Part shown: positions 48,901 to 56,607 of the stretch, piece after piece | How the letters are laid out: every line of letters begins with the position of its first letter | How positions within the stretch are numbered: position 1 is the stretch's first letter | Source: an uncultured Parabacteroides sp. | GTDB taxonomy: Bacteria > Bacteroidota > Bacteroidia > Bacteroidales > Tannerellaceae | Length of the DNA stretch: 64,000 nucleotides | Direction of reading: 5' to 3' | NCBI GenBank assembly: GCA_949289155.1 | Contig: CASEMX010000001.1 | Location: forward strand, 62,001 to 126,000 | Position numbers and translations under genes: made by a program | The notes under the pieces: model-generated | Seen by the model: the letters and a program-made list of their open reading frames with translations, nothing else | Database searches by the model: none | Told to the model about the DNA's origin: nothing

Positions 48901-49020
48901 TTCGTCATGTTGAGCGGAGCGCAGCGGAGTCGAAATATCTCCTGCAAACAACAAGGAGTATTTAAATAGATAGGAGATCCTTCGACTCCGTTCCTCTGGA
49001 ACTCCGCTCAGGATGACGAA
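48901..49020. repeat. 120-bp inverted repeat of the TTCGTCAT...ATGACGAA type
   Basis: The left arm 48901-48943 (TTCGTCATGTTGAGCGGAG, then CAGCGGAGTCGAAATATCTC) pairs with the right arm 48972-49020 (GGAGATCCTTCGACTCCG, then CTCCGCTCAGGATGACGAA), the right arm having about seven extra bases. Imperfect stems of this kind are scattered through many Bacteroidota genomes and look like MITE or REP elements. A fragment resembling one arm also lies at 38791-38818. Confidence 0.85.
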
Positions 49021-49046
49021 ATGTAGTAATCCGGAATCCGAATATT

Positions 49047-49295
49047 ATGAAGACAAACAATCATCAAATAAAAGATTATGACGCTGTATTGGATGCAAAG
49101 TTTGGAAAAATAGGAACTCCCGAACGAATGCAAGCGGAAGAAGATGCGTATGCGTTTTACACCGTAATTCATGAACATAATCGGCCTTCGGCTGGTGAGC
49201 GTAAAGCGAATGAGTGGAACGGAGCGACCGAGAGCGTCGCTTGTTTGAGCGAAGCGAGTTTGCGGCGCGAACAGCGGAGAGCAACGAATGAGTAG
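49047..49295 (+). pseudogene. Truncated antitoxin-like gene running into a repeat element
   Basis: The first about 45 residues (MKTNNHQIKDYDAVLDAKFGKIGTPERMQAEEDAYAFY split here by family use) look like the N-terminus of Bacteroidota XRE-type antitoxins: a 'D-x-x-x-D-x-x-x-G-K-x-G-T-P-E-R' block before the helix-turn-helix. From about codon 46 the frame enters the 158-bp repeat at 49183-49340 and encodes a basic nonsense-like tail (RPSAGERKANEWNGATESV). No helix-turn-helix domain and no toxin gene follow. I read it as a remnant cut by insertion or recombination at the repeat. Whether the short product is still made is unknown. Confidence 0.6.
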
Positions 49296-49340
49296 CGAAG
49301 CAGGCGCAGCCTTGACTTTTTGGTTACTTTTGGGTCAAGC
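49183..49340. repeat. 158-bp direct repeat, copy A
   Basis: Begins GGCCTTCGGCTGGTGAGCG and ends CTTTTGGGTCAAGC. Copy B at 51754-51911 is identical except for two substitutions that I could find. The two copies bracket the exporter gene pair. The repeat contains many GAGCG/GAACG words and is open on both strands, but no gene is supported. Confidence 0.93.
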
Positions 49341-49377
49341 CCAAACAACAAACAGCATAAAAAAGAAAAAGAAAAAA

Positions 49378-51519
49378 GTGAAACCCTTCCCCCATATCAA
49401 GCAACCCGACTCGATGGAGTGCGGCGCCACCTGCCTGCGCATGATTGCGAAATACTACGGCAAGGAATATTCCGCCGAGACCATGCAGGAGCTATGCCTT
49501 GTCACGCGCGAAGGCGTTTCGCTGCTCAGCATGAGCGATGCCGCCGAATATTTAGGCTTCCGGACCGTCTGCGGACGTATCACGCTCGAAAAGGTCATCG
49601 AACAGCGTCCCTTTCCCTGTATCCTCCACTGGAACCAAGAGCATTTCGTGGTGCTTTACGATGTCAAGACCAAACGGAATGGCGAACACCAGTTCTATAT
49701 CGCTGACCCCGCCAAGAACCTGCTGAGGCTCGATGAGGATACGGTGCGCAACGCTTGGATAAGCACGCGGACGCGCGGCGAGGAAAAGGGAATCCTGATG
49801 GCATTGCAACCGACCCCCGCATTTTATGAGAAACCGGACGAGCGGCGCAAAATGCCGAAGCCGTTCCGTTTCCTCTGGAGTTATGTAAAGCCCTACAAAC
49901 GGTTTTTCGTCCAGTTGCTGCTGGGGCTGCTGGTCGGCAGTATCCTCCAGCTGATTTTCCCCTTCCTGACGCAGGCGATTGTGGACAGGGGTATCGCCGC
50001 AAAGGATTTGAATCTGATTTATCTGATATTGGCAGGGCAATTGATGCTGGTAATCAGCCGCGCGTCGGTGGACTTTATCCGCCGCTGGATTCTGCTGCAT
50101 ATCAGTACGCGGGTGAATATCTCGCTGCTGTCGGACTTCCTCATCAAACTGATGCGCTTGCCGATGGCCTTTTTCGATACGAAAATGGTGGGCGACCTTT
50201 TGCAACGCATCGATGACCATGAACGCGTCGAGCGATTCCTTACCGCCCAGACGCTGAATGTGCTCTTCTCGTTGTTCAGCTTTGTGATTTTCGGATGCGT
50301 GTTGTTATATTATAATTTGCTCATCTTCCTGCTGTTTTTAATCGGTAGCGCGCTCTATGCGGTTTGGGTATTCCTCTTCCTGAAGAAACGGCGATTGCTG
50401 GACTATACCTATTTCGAGCAGCGTGCCAAAAACCAGAGCAAGACCATGCAGATGCTGAACGGTATGCAGGAGATAAAGCTGCAGAATTGCGAACGCCGGC
50501 GGCGATGGGAATGGGAGGACATACAGGCTGACCTTTTCCAGACGAATATCGAAGCGATGAAACTTCAGCAAACGCAGGAGGCAGGCAGCATATTGATTAA
50601 TGAGGTGAAGAACATCGTCATCACGGTAGTGGCTGCGACGGCGGTGATACATGGAAATTTGTCGCTCGGTATGATGCTCGCCATACAATATATTATCGGC
50701 CAGCTGAACGCCCCCGTCGAGCAGTTCGTACAGTTTATCTATGGCTGGCAGGATGTGCAAATCAGCTTCGAAGGCGATGCGCGGGACATAGAGCTTAAAA
50801 ACGTCACGTTCCAATACGAAGGCATCCACTCGCCGAAAGTCCTTGACAATATCTCGCTCGTCATACCCAAAGGAAAGATTACCGCCATCGTGGGGACAAG
50901 CGGCAGCGGAAAGACAACGCTTATCAAATTGCTGCTGGGATACTATAAACCGGTCGAAGGCATGATTACCGTAGGCGGGAATGATTTGCAGAAGTTCAGC
51001 CTCCGCTGGTGGCGCGACCAATGCGGCGCGGTGATGCAGGACGGTTACATTTTCTCGGAATCGATAGCGCGGAACATCGCGGTGGATGACAGCGAGATAG
51101 ACAAAGCCCGTCTGCTCCTCGCGGCGCGTATCGCCAACGTGGAGGAATTCATCGAGCGGCTGCCTTTGAAATATAATACGGTAATCGGACAGGATGGGCA
51201 GGGCATAAGCCAAGGCCAACGCCAGAGGATTCTCATCGCCCGTGCCGTGTATAAAAACCCCGATTTCCTCTATTTCGACGAGGCGACCAATTCGTTAGAC
51301 GCGAACAATGAGCGTGCCATCGTCGAGAACCTGACGGAATTCTATCGCGGGAAGACGGTCATCATCGTGGCGCATCGCCTAAGCACCGTCCGGAATGCCG
51401 ACCAAATCGTCGTACTCGATAAAGGGCACATCGTAGAGATAGGCACGCACGAAGCATTAATAGCCCGGCAAGGCGCATATTATAACTTAGTCAAGAACCA
51501 ATTGGAATTAGGCGCATGA
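49378..51519 (+). CDS. C39-peptidase-containing ABC exporter (bacteriocin/double-glycine peptide type)
   Basis: Inner-membrane exporter that cleaves a double-glycine leader and exports the peptide. The N-terminal C39 domain has Cys15 (ECGATCLRM), His89 (QEHFVVL) and Asp110 (YIADPA). The membrane domain spans about 170-445. The ATPase domain has Walker A GTSGSGKTT, signature SQGQRQR, Walker B FLYFDEAT and the H-loop AHRLST. I choose the GTG at 49378 (MKPFPHIKQPD, 713 residues): the in-frame ATG at 49288 would add 30 residues encoded by a repeat element. It overlaps the next gene by 4 nt. No peptide substrate gene, periplasmic adaptor or TolC gene is seen nearby. Confidence 0.88.
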   Translation: MKPFPHIKQPDSMECGATCLRMIAKYYGKEYSAETMQELCLVTREGVSLLSMSDAAEYLGFRTVCGRITLEKVIEQRPFPCILHWNQEHFVVLYDVKTKRNGEHQFYIADPAKNLLRLDEDTVRNAWISTRTRGEEKGILMALQPTPAFYEKPDERRKMPKPFRFLWSYVKPYKRFFVQLLLGLLVGSILQLIFPFLTQAIVDRGIAAKDLNLIYLILAGQLMLVISRASVDFIRRWILLHISTRVNISLLSDFLIKLMRLPMAFFDTKMVGDLLQRIDDHERVERFLTAQTLNVLFSLFSFVIFGCVLLYYNLLIFLLFLIGSALYAVWVFLFLKKRRLLDYTYFEQRAKNQSKTMQMLNGMQEIKLQNCERRRRWEWEDIQADLFQTNIEAMKLQQTQEAGSILINEVKNIVITVVAATAVIHGNLSLGMMLAIQYIIGQLNAPVEQFVQFIYGWQDVQISFEGDARDIELKNVTFQYEGIHSPKVLDNISLVIPKGKITAIVGTSGSGKTTLIKLLLGYYKPVEGMITVGGNDLQKFSLRWWRDQCGAVMQDGYIFSESIARNIAVDDSEIDKARLLLAARIANVEEFIERLPLKYNTVIGQDGQGISQGQRQRILIARAVYKNPDFLYFDEATNSLDANNERAIVENLTEFYRGKTVIIVAHRLSTVRNADQIVVLDKGHIVEIGTHEALIARQGAYYNLVKNQLELGA

Positions 51520-51707
51520 AAGATAATGATTACAACGAGATGAAGCGAAAAGCAGAGGAGGAGCAGGACAAAATCGAACTCCGAAGCGAAAAGGTCCGCA
51601 ACCTGATAGGCCAAATGCCCCCCTTCCTGATTCGCTGGGGAAATACGATACTCTTCATCATCCTCCTCTTGCTTGCCCTTGCCGCTTATTTCTATATGGA
51701 GTTTTGA
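51516..51707 (+). CDS. 63-residue single-span membrane protein, possibly a truncated HlyD-type adaptor
   Basis: The start codon overlaps the exporter stop (ATGA), so it is translationally coupled. The chain has a charged N-terminal half (NEMKRKAEEEQDKIELRSEKV), a short motif IGQMPPFLIRWG and one membrane helix (about 43-60), then stops after MEF. Bacteroidota HlyD-type adaptors begin in much the same way (IELRSE..., a Pro-Pro pair, the helix) and continue for another 350 residues. Here the frame ends and repeat copy B follows within 50 bp. It may be the stump of an adaptor or a genuine small partner; I cannot decide from sequence. Confidence 0.7.
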   Translation: MKDNDYNEMKRKAEEEQDKIELRSEKVRNLIGQMPPFLIRWGNTILFIILLLLALAAYFYMEF

Positions 51708-51753
51708 AGTTGACAAGTGAACGAGGAGAACAAGTTGGTTAGCATGTAGGATT

Positions 51754-51911
51754 GGCCTTCGGCTGGTGAGCGTAAAGCGAATGAGTGAAACGGAGCGACC
51801 GAGAGCGTCGCCTGTTTGAGCGAAGCGAGTTTGCGGCGCGAACAGCGGAGAGCAACGAATGAGTAGCGAAGCAGGCGCAGCCTTGACTTTTTGGTTACTT
51901 TTGGGTCAAGC
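51754..51911. repeat. 158-bp direct repeat, copy B
   Basis: Same sequence and orientation as copy A at 49183-49340, with G to A and T to C changes in the first half (GTGAAACGG for GTGGAACGG, and CGCCTGTT for CGCTTGTT). It lies between the 63-residue gene and the uvrA promoter. Confidence 0.93.
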
Positions 51912-51943
51912 ATCCCCACCCCACGAAATTCCGGAAAAAACCG

Positions 51944-51951
51944 TACCTTTA
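51944..51951 (+). promoter_or_regulatory. Probable -7 box for uvrA
   Basis: TACCTTTA, one base off the consensus, 44 bp before the uvrA ATG and 32 bp after repeat copy B. Confidence 0.4.
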
Positions 51952-51995
51952 CGAGCCGAAAAAAGGAAAAATCGGCAAATAGCTAATTAGAATGT

Positions 51996-54833
51996 ATGGT
52001 TATCAATAAGAAAGCATTAGAGACAGGTGTAATTTCTGTATTAGGAGCACGCGTCCACAATCTGAAAAATATCGATGTGGAAATACCGCGTAATACATTG
52101 ACCGTAATCACCGGAATGAGCGGGAGCGGGAAATCATCGTTGGCTTTCGATACTATCTTCGCAGAAGGACAAAGACGTTATGTCGAGACTTTTTCATCAT
52201 ACGCCCGTAGTTTTTTAGGAAATATGGACCGCCCGGATGTCGATAAGATAACGGGACTGAGTCCGGTCATCGCCATCGAACAGAAAACGGTGAACCGGAA
52301 CCCGCGTTCTACCGTAGGGACTGTCACGGAGGTGTACGATTTCTTACGTTTGCTGTATGCACGTGCCGGCGAAGCGTGGTCTTACCTTAGCGGTGAGAAA
52401 ATGGTAAAATATACGGAGGAGCAAATCCTCCGGCTCATCATGGATAAATACAGCGGCAAACGGACCTATATCTTGGCTCCGGTAGTGCGTGCCCGCAAAG
52501 GACATTATAAGGAACTCTTCGAGCAACTGCATAAGAAGGGGTATCTGAATGTCCGCGTGGATGGCGAAATGCGGGAAATCATATACAATATGAAATTGGA
52601 CCGCTATAAGATACATAATGTAGAGGTCGTCATCGATAAGCTGGTCGTTTCGGAAAAGGATGAGCAGCGCCTGAAGGATAGCCTGCGGTTGGCAATGAAG
52701 CAGGGCGACGGGTTAGTCATGTTGCTGGATGCGGAGACGAACGAAATACGCCATTATAGCAAACGGCTGATGGACCCGGTCAGCGGTTTGTCGTACAGCG
52801 AGCCTGCGCCGCACAATTTCTCTTTCAATTCGCCGAACGGAGCCTGTCCGAAGTGTAAAGGATTAGGCGAAGTCAATATTATAGATACCGGCAAACTGAT
52901 TCCGGACCCTTCGCTCAGTATTTATGAGGGCGGCATCACGGCATTGGGAAAATATAAAAAGTCGATTATCTTCCTGCAGATAGAAGCGATTTGCAAGCGG
53001 GCAGGGCTTACGATAAAGACGCCGATAAAGGATATTCCGGAGGATGTGATGGATGAAATCATGAACGGAACGGATGAACGGCTGTCGATTAATTACGAAG
53101 AGATAGGACTTTCGAAATATATGCTGTCGTATGAAGGGGTTGCCAAATATATCATGATGCAGCAGGAGGATGACGCTTCTGCATCGGCTCAGAAATGGGC
53201 AGGGCAATTCATCCGCACCGCAGAGTGCCCCGAATGTCACGGGCAGCGGCTGAACAAGGAGGCGTTGCATTACCGGATTGCCGGGAAAAATATCGCGGAA
53301 TTGGCGGCGATGGATATTTCGGAATTGAAAGAATGGATGGATAACCTCGAAGGGAAATTGGACGAGAAGCAACAGCGGATTGCTGCTGAAATCTTGAAGG
53401 AGATACGTTCCCGCTTAGGTTTCTTATTGGATGTTGGACTCGATTACCTATCCCTCAACCGGGCATCAGGCAGTCTTTCCGGCGGAGAGAGCCAGCGTAT
53501 TCGATTGGCAACGCAAATCGGCAGCCAGTTGGTCAACGTATTATATATATTAGATGAACCCAGTATCGGATTGCATCAACGCGACAATGTGCGATTGATT
53601 AATTCGCTGAAACAGCTCCGCGATTTAGGAAATTCAGTTATCGTCGTAGAACATGACAAGGATATGATGCTGAATGCAGATTATATCGTGGACATGGGAC
53701 CGAAAGCGGGACGATTGGGAGGCGAAGTGGTATTCTCAGGGACTCCGGCTGAAATGATGCAACGCGATACATTGACGTCGGCCTATTTGAACGGGAAAAA
53801 GGAGATTGCCGTCCCTAAAGTAAGACGTCCGGGCAATGGGCATTTCCTTACCGTAAAGGGCGCCACAGGAAATAATCTGAAACATATCGATGCGAGCTTT
53901 CCGTTGGGAACGTTTATCTGCGTCACGGGTGTTTCCGGCAGTGGAAAATCGACGCTGGTGAATCGCACATTGCAACCGATACTGAGCCAGAAGTTCTATC
54001 GATCGCTGGAAGACCCGTTGGCCTACGATGCGATAGAAGGATTGGAGTTTGTAGATAAAGTGGTCAGCGTGGACCAATCGCCCATCGGACGGACGCCCCG
54101 TAGCAATCCGGCAACGTATGTAGGCGTCTTTTCGGATATCCGTAATCTGTTCGTAGAGCTTCCGGAGGCGAAGATTCGAGGATATAAGCCGGGAAGATTC
54201 TCTTTTAATCTTCCGGGCGGACGCTGTGAGACCTGCAAAGGCAACGGCTATAAGATTATCGAGATGAACTTTTTGCCCGATGTATTGGTTCCTTGTGAGG
54301 ATTGCCATGGGAAACGGTATAATCGGGAAACGCTGGAAATCCGTTATCGAGGGAAATCGATTGCAGACATTCTGGATATGACCATTAACATGGCGGTTGA
54401 GTTTTTTGAGAATATTCCGTCGATTCTTTCCAAAATTAAAGTGCTGCAAGAGGTCGGGCTGGGATATATTAAGCTGGGACAACCTTCGACTACCTTGTCG
54501 GGCGGAGAGAGTCAGCGTGTGAAATTGGCAACGGAACTCTCGAAGAAAAGCACAGGGAAGACGGTATATATATTGGATGAGCCTACGACGGGTTTGCATT
54601 TTGAGGATATACGCGTGCTGTTGGATGTGCTGAACTGTTTGGTCGATAAGGGAAATACGGTCATCGTTATCGAACATAATTTGGATGTGATAAAGTCGGC
54701 CGATTACATAATCGATATGGGACCTGATGGCGGACGGAATGGCGGACAAGTTTTGTTCGCCGGAACTCCGGAGGCGTTGGCAAATAGTGGAATCGGTTGC
54801 ACTGCACCTTTCCTGAAGAACGAACTAAAATAA
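51996..54833 (+). CDS. uvrA: Excinuclease ABC subunit A, zinc site 1 altered
   Basis: DNA-damage-recognition ATPase of nucleotide excision repair. The 945-residue protein has two ABC modules with Walker A motifs GMSGSGKSS (near 41-49) and GVSGSGKST (near 650), and signature sequences LSGGESQR in each. The zinc Cys pairs CPKC, CPEC, CETC and CEDC are present. The first pair expected in the zinc module before FSFNSPNGACPKC is missing: that place reads DPVSG where other UvrA proteins have CPxCG. The gene begins a plus-strand run; the next gene starts 3 bp after its stop. Confidence 0.95.
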   Translation: MVINKKALETGVISVLGARVHNLKNIDVEIPRNTLTVITGMSGSGKSSLAFDTIFAEGQRRYVETFSSYARSFLGNMDRPDVDKITGLSPVIAIEQKTVNRNPRSTVGTVTEVYDFLRLLYARAGEAWSYLSGEKMVKYTEEQILRLIMDKYSGKRTYILAPVVRARKGHYKELFEQLHKKGYLNVRVDGEMREIIYNMKLDRYKIHNVEVVIDKLVVSEKDEQRLKDSLRLAMKQGDGLVMLLDAETNEIRHYSKRLMDPVSGLSYSEPAPHNFSFNSPNGACPKCKGLGEVNIIDTGKLIPDPSLSIYEGGITALGKYKKSIIFLQIEAICKRAGLTIKTPIKDIPEDVMDEIMNGTDERLSINYEEIGLSKYMLSYEGVAKYIMMQQEDDASASAQKWAGQFIRTAECPECHGQRLNKEALHYRIAGKNIAELAAMDISELKEWMDNLEGKLDEKQQRIAAEILKEIRSRLGFLLDVGLDYLSLNRASGSLSGGESQRIRLATQIGSQLVNVLYILDEPSIGLHQRDNVRLINSLKQLRDLGNSVIVVEHDKDMMLNADYIVDMGPKAGRLGGEVVFSGTPAEMMQRDTLTSAYLNGKKEIAVPKVRRPGNGHFLTVKGATGNNLKHIDASFPLGTFICVTGVSGSGKSTLVNRTLQPILSQKFYRSLEDPLAYDAIEGLEFVDKVVSVDQSPIGRTPRSNPATYVGVFSDIRNLFVELPEAKIRGYKPGRFSFNLPGGRCETCKGNGYKIIEMNFLPDVLVPCEDCHGKRYNRETLEIRYRGKSIADILDMTINMAVEFFENIPSILSKIKVLQEVGLGYIKLGQPSTTLSGGESQRVKLATELSKKSTGKTVYILDEPTTGLHFEDIRVLLDVLNCLVDKGNTVIVIEHNLDVIKSADYIIDMGPDGGRNGGQVLFAGTPEALANSGIGCTAPFLKNELK

Positions 54834-54836
54834 GCG

Positions 54837-55442
54837 ATGATGGACGATACGTATAAGACGATAACAAACCCTTCCGAGGGCTATTATATAGAGAAGCGCA
54901 GCCGTTTTATCTCGTTCGCTATTCCGGTGCGGACAGTTGAGGAGGTGAAAACGGAAATCGCCCGACTGCGCAAAGAGTATTATGATGCCCGCCATGTTTG
55001 TTGGGCGTATATGCTGGGGGCAGATAGGAAGACATACCGTGCGAATGATGACGGCGAACCTTCATCTACTGCAGGCAAACCTATCTTGGGACAAATTAAT
55101 TCCAATGAGTTGACGGACGTGTTAATTGTCGTCGTCCGCTATTTCGGAGGGATTGAGTTAGGTACAAGCGGGCTGATTGTAGCGTATCGGACAGCTGCTG
55201 CCGAGGCCATCGCCGCGGCGACAATAGAGGAACGTACGGTTGACGAAGATATAACGGTCGTTTTCGAGTATCCTTATCTGAATAGCATCATGCGGATTGT
55301 CAAAGAAGATGCGCCGACAATCGTTGCGCAGAAGTTTGACATGGATTGTGAAATGACGCTGCGGATTCGTAAAGGTGAAGCCGACCGTTTGCGTAGTCGT
55401 CTGCAAAAAGTGGAGACGGCGTATTTGAAAGAAAAGGAGTAA
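54837..55442 (+). CDS. YigZ/IMPACT family protein
   Basis: A 201-residue protein of the YigZ (IMPACT) family. The N-terminal domain shows the family block SRFISFAIPVRTVEE near 22-36, DARHVCWAYMLG near 51-62, NDDGEPSSTAGKPIL near 70-84 and VVVRYFGGIELGTSGL near 97-112. A C-terminal DUF1949-like ferredoxin-fold domain follows from about 140. Eukaryotic IMPACT regulates Gcn2; the bacterial role is unclear, and a part in translation or stress is only inferred. It begins 3 bp after uvrA, so the two are co-transcribed. Confidence 0.9.
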   Translation: MMDDTYKTITNPSEGYYIEKRSRFISFAIPVRTVEEVKTEIARLRKEYYDARHVCWAYMLGADRKTYRANDDGEPSSTAGKPILGQINSNELTDVLIVVVRYFGGIELGTSGLIVAYRTAAAEAIAAATIEERTVDEDITVVFEYPYLNSIMRIVKEDAPTIVAQKFDMDCEMTLRIRKGEADRLRSRLQKVETAYLKEKE

Positions 55443-55460
55443 GAACAAAATTGATGACAA

Positions 55461-56243
55461 ATGAAAATGGAAGAGCGTAATGAGGATTTAAGAAGTTATC
55501 AGGAGTCATTCCGAAACATGAAGGGGCATATTCATGTGCTGGAGCGTTGTGTGCCGGTGGAATTGCAGATGGAGTATTTTCGCTCTTCTAACAATTATAA
55601 AAAAGCATTGCCGGTAGGATATAAGGCGACTGACGAACAATGTGAAGCGTGGTACGAAATGCTGATGGAGCCGATGGAATTGAATTTCGACAATCACATC
55701 CGCGATTTGCTGATTTGGTTGGCTGCCTCGAAGAATCCGAAGGCGTTTACTTATCTGAAGCATTATGTCGAGCAAGAGCCTGCGCCGAAAGAATTGGATT
55801 GGGCTTATCTTGCGTTGACCGACAGCCAAATTACTTTGGAGTCTGAACTGTCTGACGAAAAGCAGATATATATTGCGACCGGATTAGGTGGGAAAGGCGA
55901 GAAGTTGCGCTTCTATGTACTTTTGCTTTCGTCCAACCTGCAGGAATTCGAAGCGTATCAGCGACAGATTGTCGAGCGAGAGTTCAGTTACTACTTTCCG
56001 AAGGTAGATTGTGAGATTGACCGTTTGGTAGTGGGTACGAATTATGTCGAATTGATGCTGCTCATACCTATTCGCTCCGATATACGCGAAGTAATGGCAC
56101 GGATTATAGAGGAGTGTAATGAGTACGGGAATTTCCTTGCCGATGTGTACACCATTACGAACGTCAAGATATTTACCAAAGAGGACATTGAGGAAACTAT
56201 CAGAAAATATGCACAACGCAAAGACATTGAAGCAGGCAATTAA
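55461..56243 (+). CDS. Conserved-looking protein of unknown function
   Basis: A 260-residue protein without signal peptide or membrane helix. I do not recognise its family. The N-terminal half is helical and charged with several Trp and Tyr (CEAWYEMLMEPMEL, LLIWLAASKNPKAFTYLKHYV). The C-terminal half from about 120 looks like an alpha/beta domain (DKQIYIATGLGGKGEKLRFYVLLL in outline, then VVGTNYVELMLLIPIRSDIREVMARIIEECNEYGN). It starts 18 bp after the YigZ-like gene and overlaps the GtrA-like gene by 35 nt, so it belongs to the uvrA-dnaB run. Confidence 0.78.
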   Translation: MKMEERNEDLRSYQESFRNMKGHIHVLERCVPVELQMEYFRSSNNYKKALPVGYKATDEQCEAWYEMLMEPMELNFDNHIRDLLIWLAASKNPKAFTYLKHYVEQEPAPKELDWAYLALTDSQITLESELSDEKQIYIATGLGGKGEKLRFYVLLLSSNLQEFEAYQRQIVEREFSYYFPKVDCEIDRLVVGTNYVELMLLIPIRSDIREVMARIIEECNEYGNFLADVYTITNVKIFTKEDIEETIRKYAQRKDIEAGN

Positions 56244-56595
56244 ATTCGGCATTGTCGGCGTAGGGAATACATTTATTACAGCTTTTGTGATTTGGGTGAT
56301 GCTGAAGCTTTGCGGCTGCTCCGACTTTGTTTCTAACATTGTGGGATATGGAGTGGGGGTGCTGAATAGCTTCGTCTGGAACCGCTGCTGGACTTTCCAG
56401 AGCTCTGCAGGATGGCGGCGTAGTGCGCTGCGGTTCGGTGGCGTCTTTGGCATTTGCTATTTGTTGCAGTTGGGCGTATTGTTTATCCTCAATGCATCTC
56501 TCTGCATCGACCCCTACTACAATCAGTTACTTGCTATGGCCTTTTATACGGCAGCCAATTTTATACTTAATAAGATATACACTTTTAAAGAATAG
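56209..56595 (+). CDS. GtrA-like membrane protein
   Basis: A 128-residue protein with four membrane helices (about 12-32, 38-58, 72-92, 100-118) and the GtrA-family pattern KFGIVGVGNTFI near the start, then YGVGVLNSFVWNRCWTF at the end of helix 2 and FILNKIYTFK at the C-terminus. Relatives flip or assist polyprenyl-linked sugars in envelope glycan synthesis. The start is the ATG at 56209 (MHNAKTLKQAIKFG), inside the end of the preceding gene; an in-frame ATG at 56119 would add 30 residues not typical of the family. Confidence 0.85.
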   Translation: MHNAKTLKQAIKFGIVGVGNTFITAFVIWVMLKLCGCSDFVSNIVGYGVGVLNSFVWNRCWTFQSSAGWRRSALRFGGVFGICYLLQLGVLFILNASLCIDPYYNQLLAMAFYTAANFILNKIYTFKE

Positions 56596-56607
56596 TCATA
56601 CATTTAT

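Noticed and set aside
49169-49351. Minus-strand frame in repeat copy A and its twin at 51692-51919, which could be taken as a conserved small Arg-rich protein.
   Set aside because: It exists only because the 158-bp repeat is open on that strand; flanks differ and no start signal is shared.
49288-49377. ATG at 49288 as the start of the C39 exporter.
   Set aside because: The added 30 residues are encoded by the 158-bp repeat and a Lys-rich run; the peptidase domain begins right after the GTG at 49378.
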